From: Gracilibacillus suaedae
GTDB lineage: Bacteria; Bacillota; Bacilli; Bacillales; Amphibacillaceae
Direction of reading: 5' to 3'
DNA length: 64,000 bases
NCBI RefSeq assembly: GCF_017599345.1
Contig: NZ_JAGFVL010000029.1
Location: 1-64,000, forward strand
Within the stretch, counting starts at the first letter, position 1, and every line of letters starts with the position of its first letter. The position numbers and the translations under genes were made by a program. Below are positions 50,866 through 61,378 of the stretch, one piece after another. A model generated the notes under the pieces. It ran no database searches. It had not been told where the DNA came from and worked only from the letters and a program-made list of their open reading frames with translations.

Positions 50866-52899
50866 ATGTCAAAACAGAGTTATATAGCAAGAGCGGTTCT
50901 GACCTTTGGGGGCGGAGCCGTCCTTTTGCTTTTCCTATTATTTATACATATGAATCAAGGTAGTGTCTCGATTGCACCCTCTGCTATTTTTAATGCGATT
51001 TTTAGGCCAGAAGATCAGTTGGAACACCATACCATTCGTTTTCTACGCATGCCACGAGCAGTTATTGGTATCTTGGCTGGTGGCGCTTTAGCAGTATCTG
51101 GAGTGCTTTTGCAAACGATAACGAAAAATCCGTTAGCATCTGCCAGTACTTTGGGGATACATTCTGGCTCTTATTTTGCGGTTGTATTTGCTAGTGTATT
51201 TATTTCTGCAACAAGTGGCTGGAGTGGCTTATTAGTTGCTTTTCTTGGCGGTATTTTAACAGCAGTCCTCGTATATACGTTGGCAGGAGTGGCCAATGCA
51301 AATCCTGTCAAAATGGTATTAGCGGGTATGGTTGTTACAATGATGTTCTCCGCTTTTACTTCGCTATTACAGATCTTTTTTGAGAATGAAACTGCTGGTC
51401 TATTTTTATGGGGAGCGGGTACACTGGTGCAAAACAACTGGCAAGGCGTACAATTTGCCTTACCTTTTATCATAATCGGACTCATTGGCTCTATATTGAT
51501 TGCGAAATCATTAGACTTGTTTCAATTGGGAGAAGAAGTGGCGACTGGATTAGGACAAAAAGTACAACGAATAAGAATTATTACGGTAATAATTGCTGTT
51601 TTTCTTACCTCTGTAACCGTTAGTGTGGTGGGACCGATTGGGTTTGTCGGGTTGATTGCTCCTCATCTTATTAAATTATTAGGTTTTCAAAAGCATCATA
51701 TAGTCATTTTAGCTTCTTTTTTATGGGGAGCTATTGTCTTAATAGGTGCGGATGTTCTTGCTAGAATATTAGATCCATCTTTTTCCGAGTTACCTGTAGG
51801 GGCTATTACAGCGTTTATCGGTGCACCATGGTTAATCTGGCTAATAATGAATAAACAAAACAAGAAATATAGTAGCAAGGATACAGGCATATTAGCAGGG
51901 CAAAATAATTCGCTAGCTATACAAAAATGGATAATTCTCTTTCTTAGTTTGGTCGCAGTGGCGGTACTATTTGTCGGTATTTCTACTGGAAACAACGGAA
52001 TCCAATTAGTTCAAACCTTTCAGGCACTCTTTTTAAATAATGATGAATTTATTAAAAGTATGGTGCTAGATTTGCGGCTACCAAGGTTATTAGTTGCTGC
52101 AGCAAGTGGTGTGTTGTTAGCGATTAGTGGCTATATTTTTCAGGGAGTATTACGTAATCCATTAGCAGACCCATCTGTAATCGGTATTACATCAGGTGCT
52201 GGTGTTGGAGCGTTAATTTTCCTATATATTGGTTCTATTTCGGCCGTATGGGTTCCGTTAGGTGCGTTTATTGGTGCGCTTGTAGCCTTTATAGTTGTAA
52301 TGGCGCTTGCTTATCGTGCGGAATTTCAGCCGACTTTGCTAGCATTACTTGGTATCGGTATCTCTGCGTTTGGATCAGCAGTGATTCAAATTATGGTAGT
52401 TCGTTCAGATATGGCAGTAGCTTCTGCATTAACTTGGTTATCTGGTACGACCTATGCGAAAAGTTGGACGGAACTAGTATATTATTTGGTTGGACCACTT
52501 CTTATTCTCGTTCCAATAGTCTATTTAGTCAGTGATCGGATTCATACATTGGCACTGGGAGATGATACAGCGAAAGGGTTAGGGTTATCGGTAATGAAGA
52601 CGAGGTTTTATTTAGCCTTATTAGCTTCTGTTGTAGCGGCTGCAAGTGTTGCAACGGTTGGTACAATAGGGTTTGTTGGATTGATTGCACCGCATGTTGC
52701 CCGTTTGCTGTTAGGACCGGCTCACAAGCATTTGTTTTTTACTACAGCATTGTTAGGTGGTGTCACCCTTATGGTTGCTGACGTATTAAGTAGAACACTC
52801 TTAGTGCCAAAAGAAATCCCTTCAGGAATCATCGTGGCGATCATCGGAGCCCCTTATTTCCTATGGTTAATGAATCGATCAAATAAAGTGAGACTATGA
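50866..52899 (+). CDS. Fused FecCD-type iron-siderophore ABC permease
   Basis: A 677-aa membrane protein made of two FecCD permease halves in one chain: residues ~1-330 ('RMPRAVIGILAGGALAVSGVLLQTITKNPLA', 'GPIGFVGLIAPHLIK') and ~345-677 ('RLPRLLVAAASGVLLAISGYIFQGVLRNPLADPSVIG', 'GTIGFVGLIAPHVARLLLGP'). About 18-20 helices. Most Bacilli encode the halves separately; the fusion is like E. coli FhuB. The ATG at 50866 is preferred to the TTG at 50863. No ATPase gene follows, so a shared FhuC/YusV-type ATPase must be encoded elsewhere. Confidence 0.93.
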   Translation: MSKQSYIARAVLTFGGGAVLLLFLLFIHMNQGSVSIAPSAIFNAIFRPEDQLEHHTIRFLRMPRAVIGILAGGALAVSGVLLQTITKNPLASASTLGIHSGSYFAVVFASVFISATSGWSGLLVAFLGGILTAVLVYTLAGVANANPVKMVLAGMVVTMMFSAFTSLLQIFFENETAGLFLWGAGTLVQNNWQGVQFALPFIIIGLIGSILIAKSLDLFQLGEEVATGLGQKVQRIRIITVIIAVFLTSVTVSVVGPIGFVGLIAPHLIKLLGFQKHHIVILASFLWGAIVLIGADVLARILDPSFSELPVGAITAFIGAPWLIWLIMNKQNKKYSSKDTGILAGQNNSLAIQKWIILFLSLVAVAVLFVGISTGNNGIQLVQTFQALFLNNDEFIKSMVLDLRLPRLLVAAASGVLLAISGYIFQGVLRNPLADPSVIGITSGAGVGALIFLYIGSISAVWVPLGAFIGALVAFIVVMALAYRAEFQPTLLALLGIGISAFGSAVIQIMVVRSDMAVASALTWLSGTTYAKSWTELVYYLVGPLLILVPIVYLVSDRIHTLALGDDTAKGLGLSVMKTRFYLALLASVVAAASVATVGTIGFVGLIAPHVARLLLGPAHKHLFFTTALLGGVTLMVADVLSRTLLVPKEIPSGIIVAIIGAPYFLWLMNRSNKVRL

Positions 52900-52936
52900 T
52901 CAGTGAGGGGCTTACAGACGGAATAGCATCAAAATG
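52893..52936. repeat. Short repeat overlapping the permease stop, copy 2
   Basis: ACTATGATCAGTGAGGGGCTTACAG, continuing ACGGAATAGCA; parallels 41647-41690. The TGA stop of the permease lies within ACTATGATC. Confidence 0.7.
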
Positions 52937-52944
52937 TAAATAAA

Positions 52945-53001
52945 TAGCCTGTGGGCAGGGGAACGTCCGTTGATTTGCTGGGTACCCTTGCCCTCAGGCT
53001 A
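52945..53001. terminator. Long hairpin between convergent genes
   Basis: 20-bp arms TAGCCTGTGGGCAGGGGAAC and GTACCCTTGCCCTCAGGCTA with few mismatches. It lies between the iron permease (plus) and ptsI (minus). It is probably a terminator or part of the adjacent repeat; it lacks a long T run. Confidence 0.55.
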
Positions 53002-53084
53002 AATTATTGCAATCATAATTGTTTCATATTAAAATGTTGAATGAGTTTTCATGTATGCGCTTTATTACAAAAGCAAGAGTACAC

Positions 53085-53119
53085 AGAAAAACGACCCAGA
53101 ATAAATTCCGAGTCGTTTT
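53085..53119 (-). terminator. Terminator after ptsI
   Basis: AAAACGAC / GTCGTTTT with extended wobble pairs; the minus strand ends in TTTTTCTG. Confidence 0.75.
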
Positions 53120-53125
53120 GAGAGT

Positions 53126-54841
53126 TTATTGATTTGTTTTTTCTCGGACAAACGCTTCTACTTCGTCTGCTGTATCCATGCTGAGGAGCTGTTCCTTATA
53201 GGAAGCTAATTCTTCTTTTGATAGGTCTTTAATTTGTGTACGAGCAGGCAAAATTGACGTTGCACTCATACTAAATTCATCAAGACCTAATCCAAGTAGA
53301 ATCGGAATTGCGATCGAATCACCAGCCATTTCTCCACACATTCCAGCCCATTTACCTTCTGCATGTGCTGCTTCAATCACATTGTTGACAAGGTTAAGGA
53401 TTGCTGGGTGATATGGTTGGTATAAGTAGCTTACTCGTTCATTCATACGGTCAGCTGCTAATGTATACTGAATTAAGTCATTTGTTCCAATACTGAAAAA
53501 GTCAACTTCTTTCGCAAATTGACGAGCAATAACTGCAGTGGAAGGAATTTCAACCATAATACCAATTTCGATACTATCAGATACTTCGGTTCCTTCATTC
53601 GTCAAGTTTTCCTTTTCTTCCAGTAGGATGGCTTTCGCTTGACGGAATTCGTCCAGTGTTGCAATCATCGGGAACATAATTTTTAAATTTCCGTATGTAC
53701 TTGCACGAAGTAATGCACGTAGTTGTGTACGGAAAATATCATCACGTTCTAGACAAAGACGAATAGCACGATAGCCAAGGAACGGGTTCATTTCTTCCGG
53801 TAATTCTAAATAGGGAAGTTCTTTATCTCCACCGATGTCGAGTGTACGAACGACTACAGGCTTGTCTCCCATTTGTTCCAATACCGATTTATAAGCTTCA
53901 AATTGCTCATCTTCTGTTGGAAGTTCATTTTTACCCATGTATAGGAATTCGGTACGATATAAACCTACACCTTCACCACCATTGTTGATAACACCTTCTA
54001 CATCATTTGGTGTACCAATGTTAGCAACTAATTCAACATGTGTACCGTCTTTAGAAACAGTAGGTTCATCCTTCAGTTTAGCCCATTCTTGCTTTTGTTT
54101 TTCAAAATTCTCTTGTTTCTTTTGATATTCGTTAATTTCGTCTTCTGTTGGATTGATAATGACATCACCATCAATACCGTCAACAATTAAGATGTCGCCT
54201 TCTTTTGCTTGCTCTGTAATTGTCTTGGTTCCAACAACTGCTGGAATTTCTAAAGAGCGTGCCATAATAGCGGAGTGAGAAGTACGACCACCAATATTTG
54301 TTGTAAAACCTTGTACAAATTGTTTGTTTAATTGTGCAGTATCTGATGGAGTTAAGTCCTCAGCAATGACAATTACTTCTTCATCTATTAAGGCAGGATT
54401 TGGGAAGGAAACCGCTAATAAATGTGCCATTACTCGTTTCGTAACATCCTTGATATCTGCAGCACGTTCTCTCATGTATTCATTATCCATATTTTCGAAC
54501 ATGTCAATAAACATTTGTGCTGTTTCATCTAATGCAAATTCTGCATTGACTTGTTCTGACTCAATTTTATCCTTGATCGGATTAATGAGTTCAGGATCAC
54601 CTAGTACTAGTAAATGAGCAGAAAAAATTTCCGCATGCTCGTCGCCTAAGGAGGTACGAGCATGCTCTTTGATTTTTTCCAATTCTGATTTAGAAATTTC
54701 CAACGCTTTCGTTAAACGTTCGACTTCAGTTGATGTATCATCTACTTTCTTTTTATCAAAAGAAAGGTCTGGAATAGCGAGTTTATACGCTTTTGCAATC
54801 GCTATTCCATTTGATGCTGCTATACCTGTTAATTGACTCAT
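53126..54841 (-). CDS. ptsI: PTS enzyme I (phosphoenolpyruvate-protein phosphotransferase)
   Basis: A 571-aa general PTS enzyme passing phosphate from PEP to HPr. The phospho-His is in '[21 protein letters not shown]' (~189); the PEP-binding barrel shows '[10 protein letters not shown]', '[14 protein letters not shown]', '[18 protein letters not shown]' and the catalytic Cys in '[11 protein letters not shown]' (~502). Usual length. ATG 54841, eight bases after the ptsH stop; operon ptsH-ptsI. No glucose EII gene is adjacent, unlike B. subtilis ptsGHI. Confidence 0.98.
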   Translation of the reverse strand: MSQLTGIAASNGIAIAKAYKLAIPDLSFDKKKVDDTSTEVERLTKALEISKSELEKIKEHARTSLGDEHAEIFSAHLLVLGDPELINPIKDKIESEQVNAEFALDETAQMFIDMFENMDNEYMRERAADIKDVTKRVMAHLLAVSFPNPALIDEEVIVIAEDLTPSDTAQLNKQFVQGFTTNIGGRTSHSAIMARSLEIPAVVGTKTITEQAKEGDILIVDGIDGDVIINPTEDEINEYQKKQENFEKQKQEWAKLKDEPTVSKDGTHVELVANIGTPNDVEGVINNGGEGVGLYRTEFLYMGKNELPTEDEQFEAYKSVLEQMGDKPVVVRTLDIGGDKELPYLELPEEMNPFLGYRAIRLCLERDDIFRTQLRALLRASTYGNLKIMFPMIATLDEFRQAKAILLEEKENLTNEGTEVSDSIEIGIMVEIPSTAVIARQFAKEVDFFSIGTNDLIQYTLAADRMNERVSYLYQPYHPAILNLVNNVIEAAHAEGKWAGMCGEMAGDSIAIPILLGLGLDEFSMSATSILPARTQIKDLSKEELASYKEQLLSMDTADEVEAFVREKTNQ

Positions 54842-54848
54842 GTATGAA

Positions 54849-55118
54849 TTACTCTCCTAGACCTTCTGATTTGATTACCTCAACCACTGCATCTAGTGCT
54901 TCTTGTTCATCAGAACCATCAGCAATGATTTTGATTTCAGCACCTTGAGGAATACCTAGAGACATAACACCCATAATAGATTTTAAGTTGATGGATTTCC
55001 CGTTATATTCTAAATTCATATCAGATGCAAAGCTACCTGCTTTATTCACTAGTACTGTTGCTGGACGTGCGTGAACTCCTGTTTCATCTGTGATTGTTAC
55101 TGTTTTTTCTACTGCCAT
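54849..55118 (-). CDS. ptsH: Phosphocarrier protein HPr
   Basis: An 89-aa PTS carrier. The catalytic His is in 'TGVHARPAT' (His15 by the usual numbering) and the regulatory Ser in '[12 protein letters not shown]' (Ser46), target of HprK at 21.5 kb. P-Ser-HPr with CcpA drives catabolite repression. Start ATG behind TAGGAGG. Full family length. Contrast Crh at 31.0 kb, with Gln in place of His. Confidence 0.98.
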   Translation of the reverse strand: MAVEKTVTITDETGVHARPATVLVNKAGSFASDMNLEYNGKSINLKSIMGVMSLGIPQGAEIKIIADGSDEQEALDAVVEVIKSEGLGE

Positions 55119-55165
55119 AAGAAAAACCTCCTAATAAAATTATATTTAGATAGTACTACAACCTA

Positions 55166-55195
55166 ATTTTACTCTTTCTATAGGTTATATTTCAA
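55166..55195 (-). promoter_or_regulatory. ptsHI promoter
   Basis: TTGAAA, 18-bp spacer, TAAAAT on the minus strand, 48 bp before ptsH. Confidence 0.65.
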
Positions 55196-55220
55196 GGAAA
55201 ATTATAAAGTAACATGCTTA

Positions 55221-56168
55221 TTATAAAGATTGTGTTAAGTTGTGACAAGTCATTTGCTCTTCAATCCATGTGACAATATCGTGAAATATCTCTGTTTTGT
55301 TGGTTTCATTTAAAATTTCGTGTCTTCCATTCTCATATAAATGATAGTCAACATGTTCCAAACCTAAAGAACGGTAAAATGCAACTGCTTTTAGTACACC
55401 TTGTCCATATTGTCCAACAGGGTCTTCTTTTCCGCTTACAAAATATAAAGGAATACCTTTTGGAATGGTATCGGTCGTATCCTTAGATTGAATTAATTGT
55501 AATCCAGTATACAAATCGTAGAAAAATTGGTTGCTCGGTATAAAACCACACCATTTATCTTGTTGATATTTTTCTACTTCATTTTGATCTGAACATATCC
55601 AATCAAAAGCCGTTTGATTATCCGTATTTTTGTTATAGCCGAAAAAGGTAAGTTTATTCATTAATTTAGCTTCTGTTTTCTTTCCTTTGAGGTGACCGAC
55701 TACTTTTGTGAGTTGTTTGGCGATTTTTAATAAACTGTTTGGTTGGAATCCTGTACCAACGAGAATAACTCCTGCTAAGTGTTCAGGTGCTAACATGAGA
55801 TATCTTCTACTAATAAAGGATCCCATACTGTGTCCTAGGAGGAAAATAGGGATTCGTGGATGTTTTATTTCAATCATCTCAGTCAATTCGATGCAATCTT
55901 GTACGACACGGTCAAACCCGTTTTCCTCAGCAAAATAGCCAAGTGCGTTTACATTAGTACCAGTTTGACCATGTCCACGATGATCATGTCCATAGACAGT
56001 AAATCCATGTGACGCTAAGAATGTTGCAAAGGACTGGTATCGTTCGATATGTTCCACCATGCCATGAGCAATTTGAATAATTGCTTTTGGTGAAGAACTG
56101 CTTTGCCAGCGCTTAACGAAAAGTTCATGATCATCAGTCGTACGAAACCAAAAAGAATCAGCCTTCAT
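55221..56168 (-). CDS. Alpha/beta hydrolase, monoacylglycerol lipase/lysophospholipase-like
   Basis: A 315-aa Hydrolase_4 family protein. 'QIAHGMVEHIERYQSFATFLASHGFTVYGHDHRGHGQT' is typical of lysophospholipase L2/YtpA-type enzymes; nucleophile Ser in 'LGHSMGSFISR' (~115), Asp in 'SGKEDPVG' (~250) and His in 'GRHEILNE' (~283). It has no signal peptide, so it is cytoplasmic or peripheral. Start ATG 56168, ten bases after AAGGAG; GTG 56177 is too near that site. Divergent from secG, with a 180-bp repeat between. Confidence 0.88.
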   Translation of the reverse strand: MKADSFWFRTTDDHELFVKRWQSSSSPKAIIQIAHGMVEHIERYQSFATFLASHGFTVYGHDHRGHGQTGTNVNALGYFAEENGFDRVVQDCIELTEMIEIKHPRIPIFLLGHSMGSFISRRYLMLAPEHLAGVILVGTGFQPNSLLKIAKQLTKVVGHLKGKKTEAKLMNKLTFFGYNKNTDNQTAFDWICSDQNEVEKYQQDKWCGFIPSNQFFYDLYTGLQLIQSKDTTDTIPKGIPLYFVSGKEDPVGQYGQGVLKAVAFYRSLGLEHVDYHLYENGRHEILNETNKTEIFHDIVTWIEEQMTCHNLTQSL

Positions 56169-56217
56169 CTTGTTCACGCTCCTTTTCTATAGCTGGTTCG
56201 ATAAATTCGAGTGGAAT

Positions 56218-56397
56218 GCGGACATTTAGTACGTTATTTGTGACAAAATTACCGTTTTTAGGGTGCATGCGGACATCTATTCCGCTATTGATTGAAAATA
56301 ACGCAAATTAAGCCGAAATGAAACGAATAAAGGATTAAATGTCCACCAACAGTGAAAAAGGGTAATTATTTCAGCAAGTAACGTACTAAATGTCCGC
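56218..56397. repeat. 180-bp GCGGACATTT palindromic element, copy 2
   Basis: Terminal inverted repeats GCGGACATTTAGTACGTTA / TAACGTACTAAATGTCCGC (perfect over 19 bases) with an inner GCGGACATCTATTCCGCTATTGATTG arm. Partner of 41726-41907. No gene in 56169-56566. Confidence 0.88.
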
Positions 56398-56566
56398 TTA
56401 CAAACATTATTGCCTAGAGAGATACAATCGCCGTTTGTTGCTTTTACTATTTCATATTCTATCTTATCATATCACTAGGGGATAATTAGTAGAAACTTCT
56501 TGCTATTTGATATACTTTTTGCTACATTGTAGATATGTATTTGTACGTCTAAGGGGGGTTTGCAAC

Positions 56567-56797
56567 ATGTTAACCGTTGCAATGACTTTGTTAATTATTG
56601 ATGCCATCGTATTAATCGTATTTGTATTATTACAGTCCGGTAAGAGTGCAGGACTATCTGGAGCTATTTCAGGTGGCGCTGAGCAATTATTTGGTAAGCA
56701 AAAAGCAAGAGGTGTCGATGCAGTGTTACACCGTGGGACAGTCATCACGGGTGTACTACTATTTGTTCTTACTTTTGCTATTGCTTATCTATTATAA
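56567..56797 (+). CDS. secG: Preprotein translocase subunit SecG
   Basis: A 76-aa membrane subunit of SecYEG with two helices ('[25 protein letters not shown]' and '[15 protein letters not shown]') and the conserved '[30 protein letters not shown]' loop. ATG 56567 after AAGGGGGG. Length equals B. subtilis SecG (76). secG-est-rnr-smpB-ssrA order matches B. subtilis. Confidence 0.96.
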   Translation: MLTVAMTLLIIDAIVLIVFVLLQSGKSAGLSGAISGGAEQLFGKQKARGVDAVLHRGTVITGVLLFVLTFAIAYLL

Positions 56798-56829
56798 TCA
56801 ATAAAAGGACAAATTAATATAGCATCAAT

Positions 56830-56866
56830 AAAACATCCTTTGCAAAAATGCAGAGGATGTTTTTGT
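56830..56866 (+). terminator. Terminator after secG
   Basis: AACATCCTTTGC / GCAGAGGATGTT (imperfect at one base) followed by TTTTG. Confidence 0.85.
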
Positions 56867-56899
56867 TTCAAAGCTAAGAAAGTATAAAGTTTGGGTATC

Positions 56900-57042
56900 T
56901 GTCCACGCAAGCGCCAGAAACTAGGCGACTTCACGAATTGCCTACGATAAGTCATCATCGGTTCGCTTTTTACCGTGATTTCTTTATCTCAGTTAATTCG
57001 CTCCAGTCGCTACGTTCTTTAGCGGGCGCTCTGTGCTTTTCT
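56900..57042. repeat. GC-richer interspersed repeat remnant
   Basis: GTCCACGCAAGCGCCAG at the left and CGGGCGCTCTGTGCTTTT at the right resemble a common Bacillaceae interspersed repeat whose ends carry AAGCGCC/GGGCGCTT. Single copy in this window. No gene in 56798-57140. Confidence 0.45.
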
Positions 57043-57140
57043 TTAACATAAAAAGAATGTGAAAAAGATTAAAGGGAAATATACATTAATAGGATGTAGG
57101 CAGTCCGACTGTCTTGCTTTATGAAAGGAGTCTACATAGA

Positions 57141-57884
57141 ATGAAGATGAAAAAACCAGAACCATTTATGTTTGAAGGAGACGAACGTGCGGTATTATTA
57201 TTACATGGTTTTACTGGTCATTCAGCAGATATGAGAATGCTTGGAAGATATTTAAATGGTGAAGGCTATACCTGTTATGCACCGATCTATCGAGGCCATG
57301 GCAAGTCTCCGGAAGAATTAATAGGTGTTACTGCTGAAGAATGGTGGGAAGATGTTCAACAAGCTTATCAACATCTTAAAGATAATGGCCATCAAAAAAT
57401 TGCAGTTATAGGTTTATCGCTTGGAGGAGTATTAGCGTTACGGCTAGCAGGGAATACACCACTGCAAGGAGTAGTAACGATGTGTTCTCCGATGTACTTT
57501 GACAATGAGCAGCAATTAACGATCGGTTTCCGGAAATTTGCGAAAGAGTATAAACAATTAGAAGGAAAAGATGATGAAAAAATCGAAGAAGAAGTAGAGC
57601 AATTATTAGAAGAGTCCAAAGAACTTTTTCGAGAAATTGAAACGTCGATTACACGTGTTAAGGAAAATGTAGATATGATTTACACGCCGACTTTCGTAGT
57701 ACAAGCAACAAACGATGAAATGATTAATCCGGAAAGTGCGAATTATATTTATGAAAATGTAGAATCTGATAATAAGCAGATTAAATGGTATGAGAATGCA
57801 GGACATGCAATTACATTTAGCAAGGATAAAGAACAATTACATGAAGATGTGGCTACATTTTTAGAATCACTGGACTGGTCATAG
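57141..57884 (+). CDS. est: Carboxylesterase Est/YvaK
   Basis: A 247-aa alpha/beta hydrolase of the Est30 type. 'LLLHGFTGHSADMRMLGRYLNGEGYTCYAPIYRGHG' with oxyanion region, nucleophile Ser in 'IGLSLGGVLAL' (~94), Asp in 'QATNDEMINPESA' (~193) and His in 'ENAGHAITFSKD' (~223). Length equals the characterised Geobacillus esterase (247). Start ATG 57141 after GAAAGGAG; upstream frame to 57114 rejected. Located before rnr as in B. subtilis. Confidence 0.93.
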   Translation: MKMKKPEPFMFEGDERAVLLLHGFTGHSADMRMLGRYLNGEGYTCYAPIYRGHGKSPEELIGVTAEEWWEDVQQAYQHLKDNGHQKIAVIGLSLGGVLALRLAGNTPLQGVVTMCSPMYFDNEQQLTIGFRKFAKEYKQLEGKDDEKIEEEVEQLLEESKELFREIETSITRVKENVDMIYTPTFVVQATNDEMINPESANYIYENVESDNKQIKWYENAGHAITFSKDKEQLHEDVATFLESLDWS

Positions 57885-57968
57885 CCATACGATAAGAAAA
57901 ACAACTGGAACTAGACATCTCTGTATATACTTCGTTGTAAAGCAGAAAATAGAGAAAGAGGTGACGAT

Positions 57969-60248
57969 ATGGAATCATTACAACAACAAATACTAAACTT
58001 TTTTAATGAAAATGCTACAAAGCCTCTGTCGGTACAGGAAATAGAAGAGGTTTTAGAATTGGAAGACGCGGATCAATTTACAGAATTAATGAAAGCTTTA
58101 AACGCTCTGGAGGAATCAGGTGAACTTATCCGAACACGAAAAAATCGTTATGGCTTACCGGAGAAAATGAATTTAATTCGTGGAACGATTCAAATGCATG
58201 CGAAAGGGTTTGCCTTCTTAATCCCAGAGGATGAAGGAATGGAAGATGTTTATATTAATCATGCCGACTTAGCATCTGCTATGAATGGAGATAAGGTTTT
58301 TGTCCGTGTCGATCGACGTGATGATGACGGAAAAAGAGCAGAAGGTGTCGTCGTAAGGATTATAGAACGTTTTACGAAGGAAATTATCGGTACGTATGAA
58401 GATAATGGTGCATTTGGTTTTGTAATAGCAGACGATAAACGAATACCAAATGATATCTTTGTACCGAAAGGAGAAACAAAAGGTGCTGTAGATGGACACA
58501 AAGTGATTGTAGAAATTACTAAATATCCTGAAGGGAGAATGAGTGCTGAAGGAAGTGTGGTGGAAATCCTTGGGCATAAGAATGATCCTGGTATGGATAT
58601 TTTATCGATCATCTATAAAAATGGTATATCGATCGATTTTCCACCAGAAGTACTAGAACAAGCGGAAAATATTTCCGAGGAAATAAGCGAAGAAGATGTA
58701 CAAGGGCGTCGTGACTTAAGAGATGAAACAATTGTTACCATTGATGGAGCAGATGCGAAGGATTTAGATGATGCGGTAACAGTTAAAAGGCTAGACAATG
58801 GTAATTATAAATTAGGAGTCTATATTGCCGACGTGACTCATTATGTAAAAGAAGATTCGCCTATTGATAAGGAAGCGTTTGAGCGGGGTACAAGTGTCTA
58901 TCTAGTTGACCGAGTTATTCCAATGATCCCACACCGTTTATCTAATGGTATTTGCTCATTAAATCCACAGATTGATCGTCTTGTATTAGGATGTGATATG
59001 GAAATTAGTTCGAAAGGTGAAGTAGTCAATCACGAGATATTCCAGGCAGTCATTAAAACAAAAGAAAGAATGACTTATAAAGCGGTCAATCAAATATTAG
59101 TGGATAATGATCAGGAAATGATCGATCGTTATGAAGCATTAGTGCCTATGTTTAAGGATATGGAAGATTTAGCCGAGATATTACGAGGAAAACGATTTGG
59201 GCGTGGTGCAATTGACTTTGATTTTAAAGAAGCACAAGTATTAGTGAACGGAGAAGGAAAAGCTCAGGACGTTGTGATTCGAGAGCGTTCAGTAGGGGAA
59301 CGTTTAATTGAAGAGTTTATGCTATGTGCCAATGAAACAATAGCAGAGCATTTTCACTGGATGGATGTTCCTTTTATTCATCGTATTCATGAAGATCCAG
59401 ACCCATCTAAATTGCAAACATTCTTTGAATTTATCGCAAGGTTTGGTTATGTCGTGAAAGGAACTTCGAATGAAATTCATCCGCAAGCATTACAAAATGT
59501 TCTAGACGAAGTAGCGGGAACAGAGGAAGATATGATTATTTCCAAACTGATGTTACGTTCGATGAAACAAGCGAAATATGATCCACAGGGGATCGGACAT
59601 TTTGGGTTAGCAACCGAGTTTTATACCCATTTCACTTCACCGATCCGACGATATCCTGACTTAATTGTTCATCGCTTGATCAGGACTTATCTTATCGAAA
59701 ACAAATTAGATGAACAAACAAGACAACGCTGGAAAGATAAGATGCCAGTCATTGCCAAACAAGCCTCATTAAAAGAAAGAGCTGCAGTGGATGCTGAACG
59801 TGAAGTAGATGACTTGAAAAAGGCAGAATACATGCAAGATAAGATAGGTGAAGAGTATGAAGGAGTCATTAGTTCTGTTACAAACTTTGGTCTGTTTGTA
59901 GAACTGCCAAATACTGTGGAAGGTCTTGTGCATGTAAGCTATTTAACTGATGATTATTATCATTTTGACGAGCGGGCTTACGCAATGATCGGAGAAAGAA
60001 CCGGTAATGTATTTCAAGTAGGTGATGCAATCACGATAAAAGTTGCTCAAGTCAATCTAGATGAACGAGCTGTTGACTTTGAAATTGTTGGGATGTTGCC
60101 GAGAAAAAAGAAGTCTTCTAAAGAAGGAAAAGTCATCAATGCCAAGCGTGGTAATGGTGAATTAAAGAAGACAGCAAAAAAATCCCAAAAATCAGGAGCA
60201 AATGGCAAGAAAAAGAAAAAAGCACGTAAAAAGAAGAAAAATAAATAA
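57969..60248 (+). CDS. rnr: Ribonuclease R
   Basis: A 759-aa 3'-5' exoribonuclease for structured RNA, partner of SmpB/tmRNA in non-stop mRNA decay. N-terminal winged helix (~1-60), cold-shock domains (~70-230), RNB catalytic core with '[14 protein letters not shown]' and '[14 protein letters not shown]' (~260-300) and '[18 protein letters not shown]', S1 domain (~620-705) and a Lys-rich tail of about 45 residues. Length as in B. subtilis (779) or slightly shorter. ATG after GAGGTG. A weak CAGCTGGGA/TTCCAGCTG hairpin follows. Confidence 0.97.
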   Translation: MESLQQQILNFFNENATKPLSVQEIEEVLELEDADQFTELMKALNALEESGELIRTRKNRYGLPEKMNLIRGTIQMHAKGFAFLIPEDEGMEDVYINHADLASAMNGDKVFVRVDRRDDDGKRAEGVVVRIIERFTKEIIGTYEDNGAFGFVIADDKRIPNDIFVPKGETKGAVDGHKVIVEITKYPEGRMSAEGSVVEILGHKNDPGMDILSIIYKNGISIDFPPEVLEQAENISEEISEEDVQGRRDLRDETIVTIDGADAKDLDDAVTVKRLDNGNYKLGVYIADVTHYVKEDSPIDKEAFERGTSVYLVDRVIPMIPHRLSNGICSLNPQIDRLVLGCDMEISSKGEVVNHEIFQAVIKTKERMTYKAVNQILVDNDQEMIDRYEALVPMFKDMEDLAEILRGKRFGRGAIDFDFKEAQVLVNGEGKAQDVVIRERSVGERLIEEFMLCANETIAEHFHWMDVPFIHRIHEDPDPSKLQTFFEFIARFGYVVKGTSNEIHPQALQNVLDEVAGTEEDMIISKLMLRSMKQAKYDPQGIGHFGLATEFYTHFTSPIRRYPDLIVHRLIRTYLIENKLDEQTRQRWKDKMPVIAKQASLKERAAVDAEREVDDLKKAEYMQDKIGEEYEGVISSVTNFGLFVELPNTVEGLVHVSYLTDDYYHFDERAYAMIGERTGNVFQVGDAITIKVAQVNLDERAVDFEIVGMLPRKKKSSKEGKVINAKRGNGELKKTAKKSQKSGANGKKKKKARKKKKNK

Positions 60249-60401
60249 TTAACTTTACCGATGCAGCTGGGACCTTGCTTATTCCAGCTGCTGAAGGGTT
60301 GTGAAAGGATCAACCTTTCTTAGAAAATTTCAACTAACCATTCGCACGTTTCTCGATTTTTTGTTAAAATAGGCTTTACGTAGCAATAGGAGGAACGGAT
60401 T

Positions 60402-60866
60402 ATGGGAAAAAATGATGGAAGAGTAATTGCACAAAATAAAAAAGCAAATCATGATTATTTTATAGAAGAAACATATGAAGCTGGTCTTGTCCTCCAAGGA
60501 ACGGAGATAAAGTCGATCAGAGCAGGACGAGTTAACCTAAAAGATAGTTTTGCAACGATTAAACAAGGGGAAGCATATATTAACAATATGCACATTTCCC
60601 CGTATGAGCAGGGGAATCGTTATAATCATGAGCCTACTCGTGCTCGAAAATTATTATTACATCGTAAGCAAATCGATAAATTAATCGGAGAAAGTCAGCA
60701 AGCAGGGTATTCGATTATACCATTGAAGGTTTATATTAAAAATGGTTTTGCCAAAGTCCTAATTGGTTTAGGTAAAGGGAAAAAGAAATATGACAAACGA
60801 GAAGATTTAAAACAGAAACAGGCCAAACGTGATATGGACCGAGCAATCAAAGATCGTTTGAACTAA
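60402..60866 (+). CDS. smpB: SsrA-binding protein SmpB
   Basis: A 154-aa RNA-binding protein that fits tmRNA into stalled ribosomes. '[32 protein letters not shown]'-type core (here '[14 protein letters not shown]'), '[11 protein letters not shown]', '[10 protein letters not shown]' and the basic C-terminal tail '[25 protein letters not shown]', which reads the empty A site. ATG 60402 after AGGAGG. Its RNA partner lies 130 bp downstream. Confidence 0.98.
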   Translation: MGKNDGRVIAQNKKANHDYFIEETYEAGLVLQGTEIKSIRAGRVNLKDSFATIKQGEAYINNMHISPYEQGNRYNHEPTRARKLLLHRKQIDKLIGESQQAGYSIIPLKVYIKNGFAKVLIGLGKGKKKYDKREDLKQKQAKRDMDRAIKDRLN

Positions 60867-60886
60867 AATTTACCAAGTGGGATATC

Positions 60887-60914
60887 TTGAATTCCATATA
60901 ATTTATGGTATAAT
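60887..60914 (+). promoter_or_regulatory. ssrA promoter
   Basis: TTGAAT, 16-bp spacer, TATAAT (60909-60914), about 80 bp before the mature tmRNA 5' end. Confidence 0.75.
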
Positions 60915-60993
60915 AAAAATATCGGCAGGACATCTATAATTGAATAAGAGCGAGTAAAAAATGCTCTTGTCCGTGGGCCCTTATATTTTATAT

Positions 60994-61356
60994 GGGGACG
61001 TTACGGATTCGACAGGGGTAGATCGAGCTCAGGTTGCGCGTCGAGGTTACGTCTCGTAAAACGTTAACGCCAATAATAACTGGCAAAGAAAACAATTACT
61101 CTTTAGCAGCTGCGTAAGCACTGTTAAAGGATCCTTCCTATCATCGCCCATGTGGTAGATTGAAGGGTCTCACTTATTAGTGGGCTACGCTGCCATCCTC
61201 CGTCTGTGGATCGGTAGAAGAGACTAATCAGACTAGCTATTCGGACGCCTGTTGGTAGGCAGAAGAGCTAGCGAATGCGTAATATACCAACTATGCGTGT
61301 AGACGCCTGAGTGACGATATCCTTGGACGTGGGTTCGACTCCCACCGTCTCCACCA
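60994..61356 (+). ncRNA. ssrA: Transfer-messenger RNA (tmRNA)
   Basis: 363-nt one-piece tmRNA. The 5' GGGGACGTTACGGATTCGAC and 3' GGGTTCGACTCCCACC...CCA ends form the alanyl tRNA-like domain (GGGGACG/CGTCTCC). The tag frame opens after AATAATAACT with GGC AAA GAA AAC and encodes GKENNYSLAAA before TAA, giving the tag (A)GKENNYSLAAA. CCA is encoded. Confidence 0.97.
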
Positions 61357-61378
61357 ATACATAATTGGTGGTTTTTTT
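61351..61378 (+). terminator. tmRNA terminator
   Basis: CCACCAAT / ATTGGTGG stem and TTTTTTT; the left arm includes the encoded CCA. Confidence 0.9.

Noticed and set aside
56503-56748. 81-codon minus-strand frame opposite secG
   Set aside because: secG is certain on the plus strand; this is its shadow.
60262-60290. CAGCTGGGA/TTCCAGCTG hairpin as terminator of rnr
   Set aside because: No T tract follows, so it is too weak to list as a terminator.
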